Positions 18,263 through 27,703 are shown, counted from the first letter of the stretch. The stretch: 35,926 nt of DNA from Prorocentrum cordatum (GCA_963575745.1 CAUYUJ010018489.1:97501-133426); one strand, 5' to 3'. The notes: a model not told the origin generated them from the letters alone. Translations and numbers: made by a program.

Positions 18263-19125
18263 TCAGAAGAGGAGGAGGGAAGACGGGCCCTCGTTAAACT
18301 TGAAGCACGGCCCTGCGAGGAAGGGACCCACCTGACCGCCCATAAAGTAGAAGCGATGCCGATTAATGACACCCAAACCACCGTTTGTATAGACAGATGC
18401 AGCTCCACCAAAATACTGACTGAAACGCCGACTATCACAGCTAACAGGGGAAACTCCCACGTACAGCAGCCGAGAGCCAGCATACGCACCATTGAATGTT
18501 GGAGGTTGTAGAGCAGACATACTGATCACCAGAGCCTTCAACTACCTCCACCTGCCAGGTACTGCAGCTGACCACCCTCGTCCAGGTAGCACTGCTTCGG
18601 ACGAAACCCCGCGATAGGACAGACCGGTGACACCGCCGAAGGAGAGTCGCCGAACTTCAGAAGATCTGTCTGCCTGCAAAGGGTAATCGCTGTAGCCCAC
18701 GGCAACTGGCCCACCATGGCCTCGAATGCGATGGCCTCGAAGAAGCTCCTTCGTTCGTTGGGCGTAGGCGAGAACTTGCCATGCCTGCGAAGAAGGTCAT
18801 ATAGAGGCTGCACTGCTGGTGGTGATGGGCACGGACATGAAGCAATAACGACCATCGGAGCCTCGACCAAATGTTGGCACTGGAAAAGTTTGAACAAATT
18901 GAGCTCGCGAAGACCCGCTCCCAATTCCACCGGCGATGGCCCGCAGTGCTGCTGCAGAGTCGTCAACTCAAGGTCCGACGAGAACCACCGTGCGAAAGGG
19001 GTAGGCCGCGATACTATTTCACCAGTACCATCCATGACGAGACGTGGAACTTGAATTGAATTCGCCTCCCTTAGCCAACCATGGAAGAGTCGCTGAATCC
19101 CGAACTCTAACGTGGTGCCCCCCAA
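18263..19125 (-). CDS. Unrecognised minus-strand coding sequence, two frames
   Basis: Two adjoining frames read as ordinary protein at lower GC than the surroundings. The first (about 19125-18538) contains GIQRLFHGWLREANSIQVPR, LVMDGTGEIVSRPTPFARWF, LRELNLFKLFQCQHLVEAP and RRSFFEAIAFEAMVGQLPW. The second (about 18520-18263) contains MSALQPPTFNGAYAGSRLL, YVGVSPVSCDSRRFSQYF and NRHRFYFMGGQVGPFLAG. They are out of phase by one, meeting near 18540, where CAG|GTGGAG could be a donor. A small intron or an indel would join them. The tract begins about 200 bp past the 3' end of the LINE relic, beyond an (AGG)n tract, and shares no motif with it. I recognise no family. It may be a nested gene, a retrogene or part of another transposon. 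Confidence 0.45.
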
Positions 19126-19208
19126 GCGCCGCGAGGAGGCGTGAGGCGCGGTCGCGAGCTGGTTTTAGCCCACATGGGATCGCGCAGCTCGAGCCGCGTT
19201 GCTTGAGG

Positions 19209-19332
19209 GAGGAGGAGGGGGAAGGGGGGGAGGAGGAGGAGGATGAGGAGGGGGAGGAGGAGGAGGAGGAGGAGGAGGAGGAGGAGGAGGAGGAGGAGGA
19301 GGGGGAGGAGGGGGAGGAGGAGGAGGAGGAGT
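19209..19332 (+). repeat. (AGG)n tract
   Basis: AGG and GGGGAGG repeats between the LINE 3' end and the unrecognised coding sequence. The open frames across it are artefacts. Confidence 0.95.
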
Positions 19333-19417
19333 TCAGGTACCCTGAAAGAGGCGAGACGAGGGCAAGCGGGCGCGACGCGAGACGAGGGCACATGAGGATC
19401 GTCCGCGGCGCCCGATG

Positions 19418-20270
19418 CTAACTCCGCCCGCCTGTAAGCGCTTTGGCAGCTCGGCTCGCTGCGGCCATCGCCGCAGGGCGGGGGCTCGGGTCAGTGTGCT
19501 GCTTCGTTTTGTTATAAATGTCAAACGCCAGCGCGATGCGCTCAATCGTCGAGCGCAACGAAAGCGGATCCTGACTCTCGGGCGGGCGCGCAGCTGCGGG
19601 CCCCAGGCCCCAGGCAGCGAGCGTCGAACGGAAAAGGGGGGGATCAGGGGACCAGAGGAGGCTCGAAAGCGAGGGGCAGGTGAGGTAGTGGGGAATTGAA
19701 ATCTGGCTGGCTCCCGCACCCGAAAACGCATTGTTTCGGGGCGAGCACGCGCGTGCGTCCAGTGGTGGTCCAGCCGCCGCTCAGTGTCTTAAAAGTGGCC
19801 CAGCGCCAGCTAGGGCGCGCAGTTTTGAATGATACCGCGAGGTAGGCCCAGCGCTTTGGGAGCTCTCCTGGCTCCGTCGGCGCCTGGAGGCCCCGAGCCG
19901 TGATGCGTTTGTACAGGGTGACGGAAAATGGCGAGGCGAAGGCATGCTCCGCGAACTTGCGTGCGAACGTGCGCTGGTATTTCGGCCGACGGGGTGGAAC
20001 GGGGGCTGCGGCCTCGCGCTGTTCGATGCGCGCGGCGTGCAAAGCGGCTGTGGCGGCTGGGCGGGAAAACGGCTTTTGAGGCTGGGCTCCGTGCGATGGG
20101 CTGCTGAGACGACCGGAGGGCGGGCGACCGCTCGCCAGCCTGACAGCGAGGCGCGTTCTGAAGGGTAGTTTCTTCCCATGACGTGTCAGCGAGGCGCTCG
20201 GCAAACCGCTCCCAGTCGCCCGCGAGAGTGGCGGCAGCGGAGCGGGCAGCAGCAGCAGCAGCAGCAGCAT
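19418..20270 (-). pseudogene. LINE C-terminal region with zinc-knuckle
   Basis: The frame from about 20000 reads KYQRTFARKFAEHAFASPF, ELPKRWAYLAVSFKTARPSW and RWATFKTLSGGW to the knuckle CVFGCG (19716-19730). A one-base shift follows, then SIPHYLTCPSLSSLLW (Cys at 19676-19678), RSTIERIALAFDIYNKTKQ and a TAG at 19418-19420. Together the knuckle is C-x3-C...H-x4-C, the usual C-terminal feature of this LINE type, thought to bind the template RNA. The stretch 20270-20010 is in a less certain frame. Confidence 0.8.
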
Positions 20271-20350
20271 ACTTGATCTGAACAGACTGTAGGATGGGTG
20301 GTGGGCTCCACCACGCCATGGCTACGACGTCAACTTTGCAGAGTGAGTTC

Positions 20351-20371
20351 GGGGGGGGGGGGGGGGGGGGG
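20351..20371 (+). repeat. Poly-G run of 21
   Basis: An uninterrupted run of 21 G on the plus strand in the LINE between the RT and the C-terminal region. It could fold as a G-quadruplex and is a likely place for assembly or polymerase error. Confidence 0.95.
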
Positions 20372-20420
20372 ACTAAGCATCTCGTGAAAAAGAAATAAAC
20401 ATGCAGTTCACAGCGTGCGA

Positions 20421-21650
20421 TCAGTGGCTGACGCGGGAAGAACTGAGCAACGTAGCTAGGCGTGGACAGGTCTGAGTTATTGTAAAGGCGAAGTGTCGCA
20501 TCGCTGCCGCCCTGAACTTGGTGGAGAAGATTTCCCCGTTGACACCATTTTTGCCCTGGTTCGAGCCACTGCTAGGCCAGCGAGGCCTCGGGACCGAGGA
20601 ACGTGCCAAGATATTTGGCACAGCCCGCAACAGAGAAACCGCCCCAGGAGGGGCCGAGCTCGGCCAAAAGAGATTTGGTTTGGGCAATGGTGACTGGGGT
20701 CGCCGCGGCCCAGAGCGGGACGATGAAGCATTTGCGAAGCTTAAGCGAGACGGGCGCAAGCTCCTCAGCTGCGGCAAAGGGCTCAGAGGCGAGGCGCAGC
20801 GTGTCGAAGGAGTATACCAGCAGACCGATGTCGTCCGCGGAGGCGCCGATGTTGCCAGCACCAGATTCGGCGTGCCGTCGTGGTGCTCAACGAATTTGGC
20901 GAGGTGGCGGATGAGCGGGTCCATGGCGATGGCCCATGCCGGGCCCGAGGCAGAACGACCCTGCGCAACTCCAGACTCTATGGCGAACATGGTGTGCCTG
21001 ACGCCGTCGATCTTGATGTAACTGTTCGGCGCATGGCACGGCGCGCGGGGGGGGTTCATGAGGCCAGCTGGGATCCCGAAGTGCTCCAGCGCGGCGAAGG
21101 GCCAAGCGCGCCCCAGGGGCGGGAAGGCGGCAGAGAGGTCGAAGCTCGCGAAGACGGGCTTGGCCTGAGGAGCTCCAGGAGGTGGTCCAGCGCGCCTCAT
21201 CTCAGCGTCGAAGCGAACGGTGTGCTAGGTGAAGTTGCGCTTCTGTGCGAAGCCCTGTTGTGCTATTTGGGTGCGCTCTGCCACGGCGCCCTTGATGAGG
21301 TAGTTGGCTGCCCCAGCGATGGCCTGGATATCAATGTTCTTCAGCGAGAGCGGGCGAGTATCTTCAGCAGCTCGGTCTGTCGAGAGTGCGCCAGCGGCGT
21401 CGTCGCCCTTCGGCAGGAAGGCGAAGTCGGACTCGCCAGGTCTCGGATGAAGTGCAGGCCAGAGCAGGGGAAGAAGGGCGCGTCCTCCAAGAGAGTCAAC
21501 GAGGCATCGCGTGCGAGCCAGGCGGAGTACGTCAAACAGTCGGGTCCTGGAGCAGACGGCGAGGTGCGCTGGAGGAAGGCCTTGATCTGCGGCTTTGCGG
21601 GGGCCCAGATGTCCAGGATCTCGCCCTTCGGCATGTGCGCGTGGATGTAG
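20421..21650 (-). pseudogene. LINE reverse transcriptase domain, frameshifted
   Basis: Motifs in order on the minus strand: PKGEILDIWAPAKPQIKAFL and SAPGPDCLTYSAWLA (entry to the RT fold); after a shift, TRPLSLKNIDIQAIAGAANY; GFAQKRNF; FASFDLSAAFPPLGRAW (motif A aspartate, about 21121-21146); SGVAQGRSASGPAW (motif B); ASADDIGLLVYSFDT (motif C, catalytic ADD at 20827-20838); LKLRKCFIVPLW; and CAKYLGTFLGPEAS (KYLG at 20605-20616). A frameshift precedes ADD and a TAG follows KYLG. The enzyme would copy the element's RNA at the nicked target. This copy cannot make it. Confidence 0.92.
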
Positions 21651-21727
21651 TTGGCGACCCTGGCCTCGTCGACGGGCTTGGCGGCAAAGACGGTCTGCCA
21701 GGTCGCGCAGGGCGTTGACCATCGAAC

Positions 21728-21730
<3 letters not shown>

Positions 21731-21795
<65 letters not shown>

Positions 21796-21802
21796 ATTTT
21801 TT

Positions 21803-21870
<68 letters not shown>
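21731..21870 (+). repeat. (CT)n microsatellite with T-rich centre, in the LINE
   Basis: Two CT runs flank TTTTTATTTTTTTTTT (about 21790-21806). It sits between the endonuclease and RT parts of the LINE, where related coding sequence resumes on both sides, so it expanded after insertion. Confidence 0.95.
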
Positions 21871-21873
<3 letters not shown>

Positions 21874-22202
21874 ATCTTGGGCCCATCTGGGCCCGTGACT
21901 TTGAGTCCCTGGGGGGCTACGCTGCGCTTCCAGGGGTCCCGGTGGAGAGCTCGGCGCTGGGCGGCCCGAAGGATCCTACGGATAATCTCAGGGTCCAGGG
22001 CGCCAGCGCGCCCCTGAGTGCGTTGCGCGGCTTGCTGCGCGAGGGGGAGTTGCCGAGCCTCGAAGTCGCGGTTCAGCTGTGAAGCGAGGCTGGCGAAGAC
22101 GGCAGGCTCGTTGATTGCGATGATGCCTTTGGGGATGCTGGCGAACTTAGCGCCGTGTTCGGTCGCGGAGGCAACTCCGCGGCCCAGTTGTAGGTCTTGG
22201 CG

Positions 22203-23300
22203 CTAGATGGCGCGCGAGATGGAGTGCGTCGTGTAGACCCTGCCGGCCAGGAAGCCTGCCTTGTTGGTGTCGCCCGTAGCTCGTCGGACCCAGTCGTCGC
22301 GCGCCAGCTGGGCGGCCTCGGTCATGGGCCGCTCGTGGGCGCGCCAGCGGCTGTCAATCGATGGGCGGTCGAAGTTGGTGGCGCCCAGGGGCTTCTGGAG
22401 GTAGATGGCGCAATTCAGGTCGCGGGAGATCGAGGGGTGGATGGCCTCCTCGCCCTTCGGGGTGCGCGGCTTGATGCCGATGGAGAAAGCGATGATGGCG
22501 TGGCCGCTCAGGCGGTTGTCCGAGAGCAGCGCTGCGTCGTGCATGGCGTTCGCGTGGATCGAGAGCTCCCAGGTGGCGCGCGAGGGCAGGTAGATGAAAA
22601 TGCGGTCGATGGAGGCGGCGGTGAAGTCCGATCGGTTGAGGCGCGGGGGCTGCCAGAAGGGCTGCTGCTGGCGCATGCTGTTGTCCAGGGCGAGCCCGGC
22701 GCGCTGCGGCTGCGGCTGCTGGAAGCTCTGCGGCGGGCGGCTGGCGACGCTGAAGTCCCCGATGGCAATGGAGGTGCGCGTGCGGTAGTTGGCTTCGGCC
22801 CAGGTGCGATGCAAGTCCCAGACCTGCTGGACCTTGCGGCGGTCGGCGTCGGCGATCTCGTGATTGTGCGCATTCGTAAGGGCCGCGGTGGCGCGCGCGA
22901 CAGCGTGCGCGGCGGCCACCAGCTGGACACGTCCAGGAACGAGTTCTCCATGGGCAAATATCGGGAGCTGGTTCGGCTGCAGCTGCTCGGGCTCCATCGG
23001 GGGAGACCGCGGAATGAGAGTGGCGACGCCGCCCGCGGCATTCGGTTGACGCTGTCGGCGCGCGAGAACTCCGAGAAGAAGAGCTTGTAGGGGTACGGCG
23101 TCTTGTCGACCCAGGTGCGGAGCAGAGCCTCCGAGCCGTGGACCTCCTGCAGAGTGATGGCGCACTTGCGCTTCATGTACTTCGCAAGGGCAGCCTGCTT
23201 ACGATGGCGGCGCTTGCTCTTGTAACACATAAGGGCTCTGGCGTTCCACGCGGCGATAGTGGTCGGCTCAGTGGTGTCGTGAACCCTTCGCGGCGCCCAG
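22203..23300 (-). pseudogene. LINE apurinic/apyrimidinic-type endonuclease domain
   Basis: The frame starts with TIAAWNARALMCYKSKR, then CAITLQEVHGSEALLRTWVD (the LQEVHGSE catalytic Glu region, about 23131-23154). After a shift near 23050 it continues NAAGGVATLIPRSPP, SIAIGDFSVASR (the GDFN-type motif), ASIDRIFIYLPSRATWELS (about 22600) and LLSDNRLSGHAIIAFSI, where the usual SDH is SGH. One TAG near 22205 interrupts a frame that continues as LQLGRGVASATEHGAKF toward the RT. The endonuclease nicks target DNA to prime reverse transcription. The altered SDH and the shifts make this copy inactive. Confidence 0.88.
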
Positions 23301-23306
23301 TGATGG

Positions 23307-24785
23307 TTAGGAGCGCCACGTGGCCGACTCCGCGTCAATGAAGAGCGCCTGGAAGGAGGTGATGATGTTGCCGCGGTCAATATGCTGGAACTGCGGGTGG
23401 TTGGCGGCCTGGTCGTTCCACTGGATAATGGAAGGATCGGCGTGGCCTCTGACAAGGATTTTGACCGTGGGAACTGGGTCAGTGTGACTTTCGCCATTGG
23501 CCCTGAACGCTCTCCATCTCGTTCTTGGGTATCGTTGCGGCATGAGCTGGAGTAGCTTCTTTGTGTAAACGTTGGTGCGGGTCTGCTTGGGCGACTTGTG
23601 GGGTTTGATTTTTATACATATATGTGTCGCAGGGCTGTTCAGTAACGTCAGTCGAGGAGAATCTTTCCACGCCCCAGCGGCGTCTCGGAGGGCGCGTGAT
23701 GAGGCAAGGGCACGTGGCACTGCAACAGCTTTGTCACCTTTGACTTGTAGTATGCAGCGGCGAGCAGGTTCGTCCCCGAGAAGTTCGACATGGATTGACT
23801 GAAGGTTGGCAGCTGCGACCCACTCCTGAAGGCCGTTGGGCAGCAGGTCTGGCGCGATGAGGCGCTGGCAACCGATCGTGAAGAGCGTCGGGTCGGGCTG
23901 TCGGTCTCGCTCGGTCAGGCGGTTGGGGGCGGTGATCGGCGTCTGGGCTTCGGCAAGGGCGAGCGTGTCGCGCAATCCGTTTCGTTCAGGAGGTGTAGGA
24001 TGCTGCTCTGGAGGAGGTGCGGCGTGTCCATGAGCTGGAACGGCTTGTACAGCGGTTGCGGCGGCAACTTCTTGAGATGGGAGTGTAGGAGCCAGCTCGA
24101 TGTCGTGCGCGAGCTGTGAGCCGATGCCGCAATTGGCCCAGGAGTCGGCGGCGCCCACGGGCGGGTCAGCAGGAGTAGGACGATGCGGTGGTTTATCTTC
24201 ATCTTCCATGGCCACGAGGGTGGTTTCGGCAACGGCACGGCCAACACATCTAGCTGGGGAGCGAGCAGGGGTGGGCGGCGGTCTCGCAACGCTTCGGCCA
24301 GCAGCACGTGAAGGAGCACCAGCGTGGCCTTGGCTGCTGAAGCCCGCTTGGCCGAGCTGCCCGATATGTTCGCGAGCTGCACGTCGTCCATCTCGGCAAG
24401 GGTCTTTCACGGCGGGGATGGCGGTCGTCACCTCGTTCGGGGCGGCGAGGCTCTTCGCGGCGATGCTGGCGGTCTTCGCGTCTGTTGCGGGACGTGGATC
24501 CGTTCGAAGGAAAATTACTTCGGTCTGATGAGGCGGCCGACATGATGTCGAATTCGCTGGTCGTGGTGAGAGCGGGAGCTGAAAACCAAGCACCTGCAGA
24601 GACTCTTGTCCAGAACGTGGCGGCTTTGGCACAGGTCCAGGTGGCGGTATCTGTACGTGGCAGCTTGGCTCGCGAGCCAGAGTGACGAATATCCCCGTGC
24701 AGCACAGCGCGGCGAAAGACAGCAATTTGCCCAGCGAAGGAGCGAATATGGATGGGCGGCCGCTGGCCCGTGATTGTGGCGGCAA
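23307..24785 (-). CDS. LINE ORF1-like open frame
   Basis: A single open frame of 492 codons begins MPPQSRASGRPSIFAP inside a 39-bp tandem repeat and ends TGA at 23307. The first ~250 residues are Pro/Ala-rich and probably disordered. The later part is more ordered (VHVELLGDEP-like segment around residue 340, KPHKSPKQTRTNVYTKKLL, VPTVKILVRGHADPSIIQW, NIITSFQALFIDAESATW). It precedes the endonuclease at the spacing expected of an ORF1 or the N-terminal part of a single LINE polyprotein. The frame changes just before the endonuclease, which could be original or a decay event. No zinc knuckle or clear RRM was identified. Confidence 0.55.
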   Translation of the reverse strand: MPPQSRASGRPSIFAPSLGKLLSFAALCCTGIFVTLAREPSCHVQIPPPGPVPKPPRSGQESLQVLGFQLPLSPRPANSTSCRPPHQTEVIFLRTDPRPATDAKTASIAAKSLAAPNEVTTAIPAVKDPCRDGRRAAREHIGQLGQAGFSSQGHAGAPSRAAGRSVARPPPTPARSPARCVGRAVAETTLVAMEDEDKPPHRPTPADPPVGAADSWANCGIGSQLAHDIELAPTLPSQEVAAATAVQAVPAHGHAAPPPEQHPTPPERNGLRDTLALAEAQTPITAPNRLTERDRQPDPTLFTIGCQRLIAPDLLPNGLQEWVAAANLQSIHVELLGDEPARRCILQVKGDKAVAVPRALASSRALRDAAGAWKDSPRLTLLNSPATHICIKIKPHKSPKQTRTNVYTKKLLQLMPQRYPRTRWRAFRANGESHTDPVPTVKILVRGHADPSIIQWNDQAANHPQFQHIDRGNIITSFQALFIDAESATWRS

Positions 24786-24822
24786 TATGGAGGGGCGGCC
24801 GCTAACCCGAAATTTTAGCGGC
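24745..24822. repeat. Two 39-bp tandem repeats in LINE 5' region
   Basis: Units 24745-24783 and 24784-24822 both begin AATATGGA and contain GGGCGGCCGCT and a terminal GCGGC, differing at about 9 positions. They lie about 70-165 bp downstream of the spliced leader on the minus strand, at the start of the LINE. Monomer repeats in that place are a known form of LINE 5' regulatory region. Confidence 0.8.
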
Positions 24823-24889
24823 TAAAGGCTAGGTGATGGATCGCTCGGGAGCCTACCCCGCGAAGGCAGTGAATGGAACGCAATTTGGC

Positions 24890-24911
24890 CTTGAGCCAAA
24901 AGAGCTACGGA
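24890..24911 (-). other. Relict dinoflagellate spliced leader at LINE 5' end
   Basis: On the minus strand, TCCGTAGC then TC then TTTTGGCTCAAG. The dinoflagellate leader has CA where this has TC, so 20 of 22 positions match, ending in the invariant CTCAAG. The leader is added to mRNA by trans-splicing and is not in the encoding gene, so a genomic copy joined to coding sequence means the RNA was reverse-transcribed. The element starts here: beyond it is only (AGG)n. Confidence 0.9.
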
Positions 24912-24992
24912 GAGGAGGAGAGGAGGAGGAGGAGGAGGATGAGGAAGAGGAGGAGGAGGAGGAGGAGGAGGAGGAGGAGGAGGAGGAGGAAG
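24907..24992 (+). repeat. (AGG)n tract abutting the LINE 5' end
   Basis: AGG repeats start at the first base of the spliced-leader relict, so the LINE may have inserted next to or into an existing tract. Confidence 0.9.
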
Positions 24993-25159
24993 ACCGTGCG
25001 CCCCCCGAGGAGGCGCACGCCCGAGGTGAGCAGCCAGCAGGCACATCTCGTACATTGTGTCGCTGGCCGGGCGCTGCGGCCAGAGAGCGCCCGCCAACGA
25101 GCATGTGCTGCAAGACCTCTGGGCGTGCGCGTGGCCCCTGCGGGGCCGACGCACACCAC

Positions 25160-25167
25160 GACGACGA

Positions 25168-25200
<33 letters not shown>

Positions 25201-25202
25201 GT
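25160..25202 (+). repeat. (GAC)n tract
   Basis: GAC/GGC triplets, reading as poly-Asp on the plus strand and Ser or Val runs on the minus strand. Confidence 0.9.
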
Positions 25203-25345
25203 GATGCCGATCCTTCAGCTGCGGCACGCCGACGACGACCAGCTCGCAGGGCCCGTCGGTCACCATGGTCGCGCTCCAGGGCACCGCGTGCAGCACGTCC
25301 TCGGCGCAGCGAGATCTGTACCCATCGGTCAGAAGAACTGGGTAG
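25203..25345 (-). CDS. Possible isolated exon, unrecognised
   Basis: The minus-strand reading TPWFYPVLLTDGYRSRCAED then VLHAVPWSATMVTDGPCEL and VVVGVPQLKDR is more even than its surroundings and lies between simple repeats. It resembles none of the expected kinase or LINE segments. Exon borders were not found. It could be chance. Confidence 0.2.
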
Positions 25346-25361
25346 AACCATGGAGTATCCT

Positions 25362-25470
25362 CCTTGTCCTCCTCCCAATCCCTCCCCCTCCCCCTCATTA
25401 TCTTCCTCTTCCTGCTCCTCCTCCTCCTTCCTCCTCGCTCGCTCCTCCTCCTCCTCCTCCTTGCGCAGAC
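25362..25470 (+). repeat. (CTC)n-rich tract
   Basis: Pyrimidine tract of TCC/CTC with short interruptions. From here to 33.8 kb most such tracts are pyrimidine on the plus strand, whereas those from 4.7 to 25 kb are purine. Confidence 0.9.
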
Positions 25471-26163
25471 ATGGATCAGGTCTCGTTGTGTTCTGGGTGC
25501 GCAAAAGAACAGTGCGCCGACTTAGGCAGTGAGCAATTTAATCAAGCCTGGCGGGCGCAGCTGAAAAAGGTATAAGGCTGAGAGATGCGAAGCGAGTACG
25601 AGGGCCCTAAGGCCACAGAGCATGCGCCCGCCCGGCCGCATAGCGGAGTGGGGGAAGGACCGATCCATCATAACTGTACTGAGGTAACCATAACGAGGGG
25701 AGGCACCTAACGAGGAAGGCGAGAGACGCGTGCAAGCTGCACGGATGCAAGCTGCGGGCTGCCTACAGCTTTCAGTTGGCCTTGTAGCAGCAGTTGGGTC
25801 GGTTGTCCCTCCACGCCCGTCCATATCCAAACTACCCACCTCCCAGACCCCCTGAATAGATGCTATCGTCTGCCAAGATCTAGGCGGTGAGCAGCGACAC
25901 AAACTTTGGCAGCACTGGCGACGTCAGAGGCAAGTGAGAGGTAAGCATGCTTAGGCTGGCTCCTGTAGGCTGGCCTGTAAGTAATTGGATTTGGAGTCCA
26001 GCTGCGCGACCAAAGAATGGATATGTCAGAATTGCAACTGCTATGGCCATCTCCCCAACCGTACCGACCGCCATAAAACCTCTCCATTCCCTCAAATAGA
26101 AACGCCCGTAGCCGAGGCTAGGCGAGTCGCAGGCAGCTGAACATGAACAGAGCAGGTGACTGT
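25471..26163. other. Unique sequence, nothing recognised
   Basis: About 700 bp near 52% GC with only short frames. A weak similarity (TAGGCAGTGAGCA at about 25525 and TAGGCGGTGAGCA at about 25882) is the only structure seen. No exon fitting the kinase was found here. Confidence 0.4.
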
Positions 26164-26475
26164 TCCTCCTCCCCCTCGTCCTCCTCCTCCTCCGCCTCCC
26201 CCTCCTCCATCTCTTCCTCCCCTTCCTCCTTCTCCTCCTCCTCCTCCTCCTTCTCCTCCTCCTCCTCTTCCTCCTCCTCCCCCTCCCCCTCGCCCTCCTC
26301 CCCCTCCTCCTCCTCCTCCTCCTCCTCCTCCTCCTCCTCCTCCTCCGCCTTCTCCTCCTCCTCCTCCTCCTGCTTGTAACGTTGCACGGGCGGGTTGGGG
26401 TTCACTGTTTTTAACCCCAGCCTCCTCCTCCTCTCCTCCTCCACCTCCTCCTCCTCCTCCTCCTCCTCCTCATCT
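26164..26475 (+). repeat. (CTC)n tracts
   Basis: Two pyrimidine tracts (26164-26371 and about 26420-26472) separated by about 50 bp. Frames across them are artefacts. Confidence 0.95.
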
Positions 26476-26803
26476 ACAAGTGTACGTCGGTCGGAAGAAG
26501 TGGATAATCATGAAGCAGGAAGGCGGTGGAAGTAGATTGGGCTTCCGCCCGGCCCCGTAAGGCGAAGGAAAGAGGGAAACCCACTCGATTCCTGAAGCAG
26601 GAAGGCGCCTAAAGTATGTTGGGGCCTGGGGACCCAGAAGCACCTGCTCTCAACGACCGACGGGTGCGGGTGCGTACCCATCGCCTCCGGCCTGGCCCAT
26701 CCTGGGCCCAGGAGCGGTGTGTGCGCCCCCTTGGCTTGGGGCTTGGCCAGGGAGGCATATGCACCGCCCCTGGGCCCAGGAAGGGCCTCTAGGGGGGGAT
26801 GTG

Positions 26804-26840
26804 TATATATATATATATATATATATATGTGTATATATAC

Positions 26841-26902
<62 letters not shown>
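26804..26902. repeat. (TA)n microsatellite with TG/CA interruptions
   Basis: About 100 bp of alternating TA, with GTGTATATATAC-type interruptions, able to form cruciforms. Immediately beside it, on the minus strand, a short reading ([16 protein letters not shown]) resembles a cyclic-nucleotide cassette. Confidence 0.95.
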
Positions 26903-26910
<8 letters not shown>

Positions 26911-27100
26911 ACGGGTCTCGCCGCCCGAGTCCTTCTCCCCGATGACGCCCCCGCTGGTCAGCCGCGACCCGGAGGCGGCACCGTGGAGCTGGCCGTCCGT
27001 TCCGATGGTCCCGCCTTGGAGCTGGCCGAGGGGCCGAGGTGGCCCGGCACTGGCTCCGGCCGGCAGCAGAGGGGGGGAGGCAGGGGGCCCTGGTCTTAGG

Positions 27101-27259
27101 TCGGGCATGTCCCCCTACAGGCGGGTTTTGGACGACAAATAGAACACTCTGAAAATGCGCAAAATAAAATTGTCAAAACATAGTCCCAGACTGCTTTGTG
27201 GACCCAGACTCTTCTTTGGACTGTCTTGGATGTTCCTCCTGAAGGGGGACAGGGCCGGC
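27101..27259 (+). mobile_element. Diverged second copy of the 13770-type MITE
   Basis: The left end reads TCGGGCATGTCCCCCTACAG and is followed by TTTTGGACGACAAAT. The right end, as reverse complement, reads GCCGGCCCTGTCCCCCTTCA. The centre has CATAGTCCCAGACTGCTTT, matching TAGTCCCCAGACTATTTT in the copy at 13770-13950. Identity is clearly lower than within one insertion event, so this is an older copy. Confidence 0.8.
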
Positions 27260-27427
27260 TTGACCCTGGTCGCCGCGGCGGGGCGCGGTCCGAAAGCAAC
27301 GCAGCCTCGACCCTGGGAGGGGTCCGGGGGCCGATTTTGAGCGGATCGGCTAAGAGCAAAACAAAGAACAGAAAAAGAAGCCTACGAAGAAGAAGACAAG
27401 AAGAAATAATAACTAATCCCCCTTCCC

Positions 27428-27592
27428 CTTAACCTCCTCCTCCTCCCTCCTCCCTGCCTCCCTACCTCCGCAGATCTCCTACGTGCCGCCTCATCATAAT
27501 AATCAGCCTCAGACTCTCCTCCTCCTCCTCCTACTCCTCCCTTCTCTCCTCCTCCCTTCCTCCTCCTTACTCCTCCTCCTCCTCCCCCCCGC
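27428..27592 (+). repeat. (CTC)n-rich tract
   Basis: Imperfect TCC/CTC repeats with CCTGCCTCCCTACC-type interruptions, beginning about 50 bp beyond the 27644-27703 exon on the minus strand. Confidence 0.9.
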
Positions 27593-27643
27593 TCGACGGA
27601 TCTTCTCGGCGCCCGTCCAGCGCAGACCCCCCGGCCGCTTTCA

Positions 27644-27703
27644 AGCCCCGCCTTTCCACTCCGTCACCTCGCCTTTCTTGATGAAATAGATCGCGGTCGC
27701 GTC
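27644..27703 (-). CDS. PKG-like gene (probable): cyclic-nucleotide-domain exon
   Basis: On the minus strand after an AG|G acceptor (ATGAAG|GACGCG), phase 0: DATAIYFIKKGEVTEWKGG. The YFI-x-x-GEV core is the diagnostic beta strand of cyclic-nucleotide-binding domains. It joins smoothly to the preceding exon's SEGE. A stop follows GGA, so the exon must end before it. Possible donors are GAG|GTGACG or the non-canonical GGG|GCTTGA. The cassette that should follow was not located with confidence. Confidence 0.65.

Larger units (their letters stand above)
19418..24911 (-). mobile_element. APE-type LINE (non-LTR retrotransposon), near full length, decayed
   Basis: On the minus strand, in order: a relict spliced leader (24911-24890), an ORF1-like frame (24785-23307), an apurinic endonuclease domain (about 23300-22400), a reverse transcriptase (about 21650-20450) and a C-terminal CCHC-like knuckle ending at TAG 19418-19420. 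The order and domain set are those of APE-class LINEs. At least three frameshifts, in-frame stops (for example TAG near 22205 and in the RT near 20580), a (CT)n expansion (21731-21870) and a 21-G run (20351-20371) interrupt it, so this copy is dead. No clear poly-A tail or target duplication was found. It is in the same orientation as the kinase gene, and in one of its introns if that gene extends to 28 kb. Confidence 0.92.
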
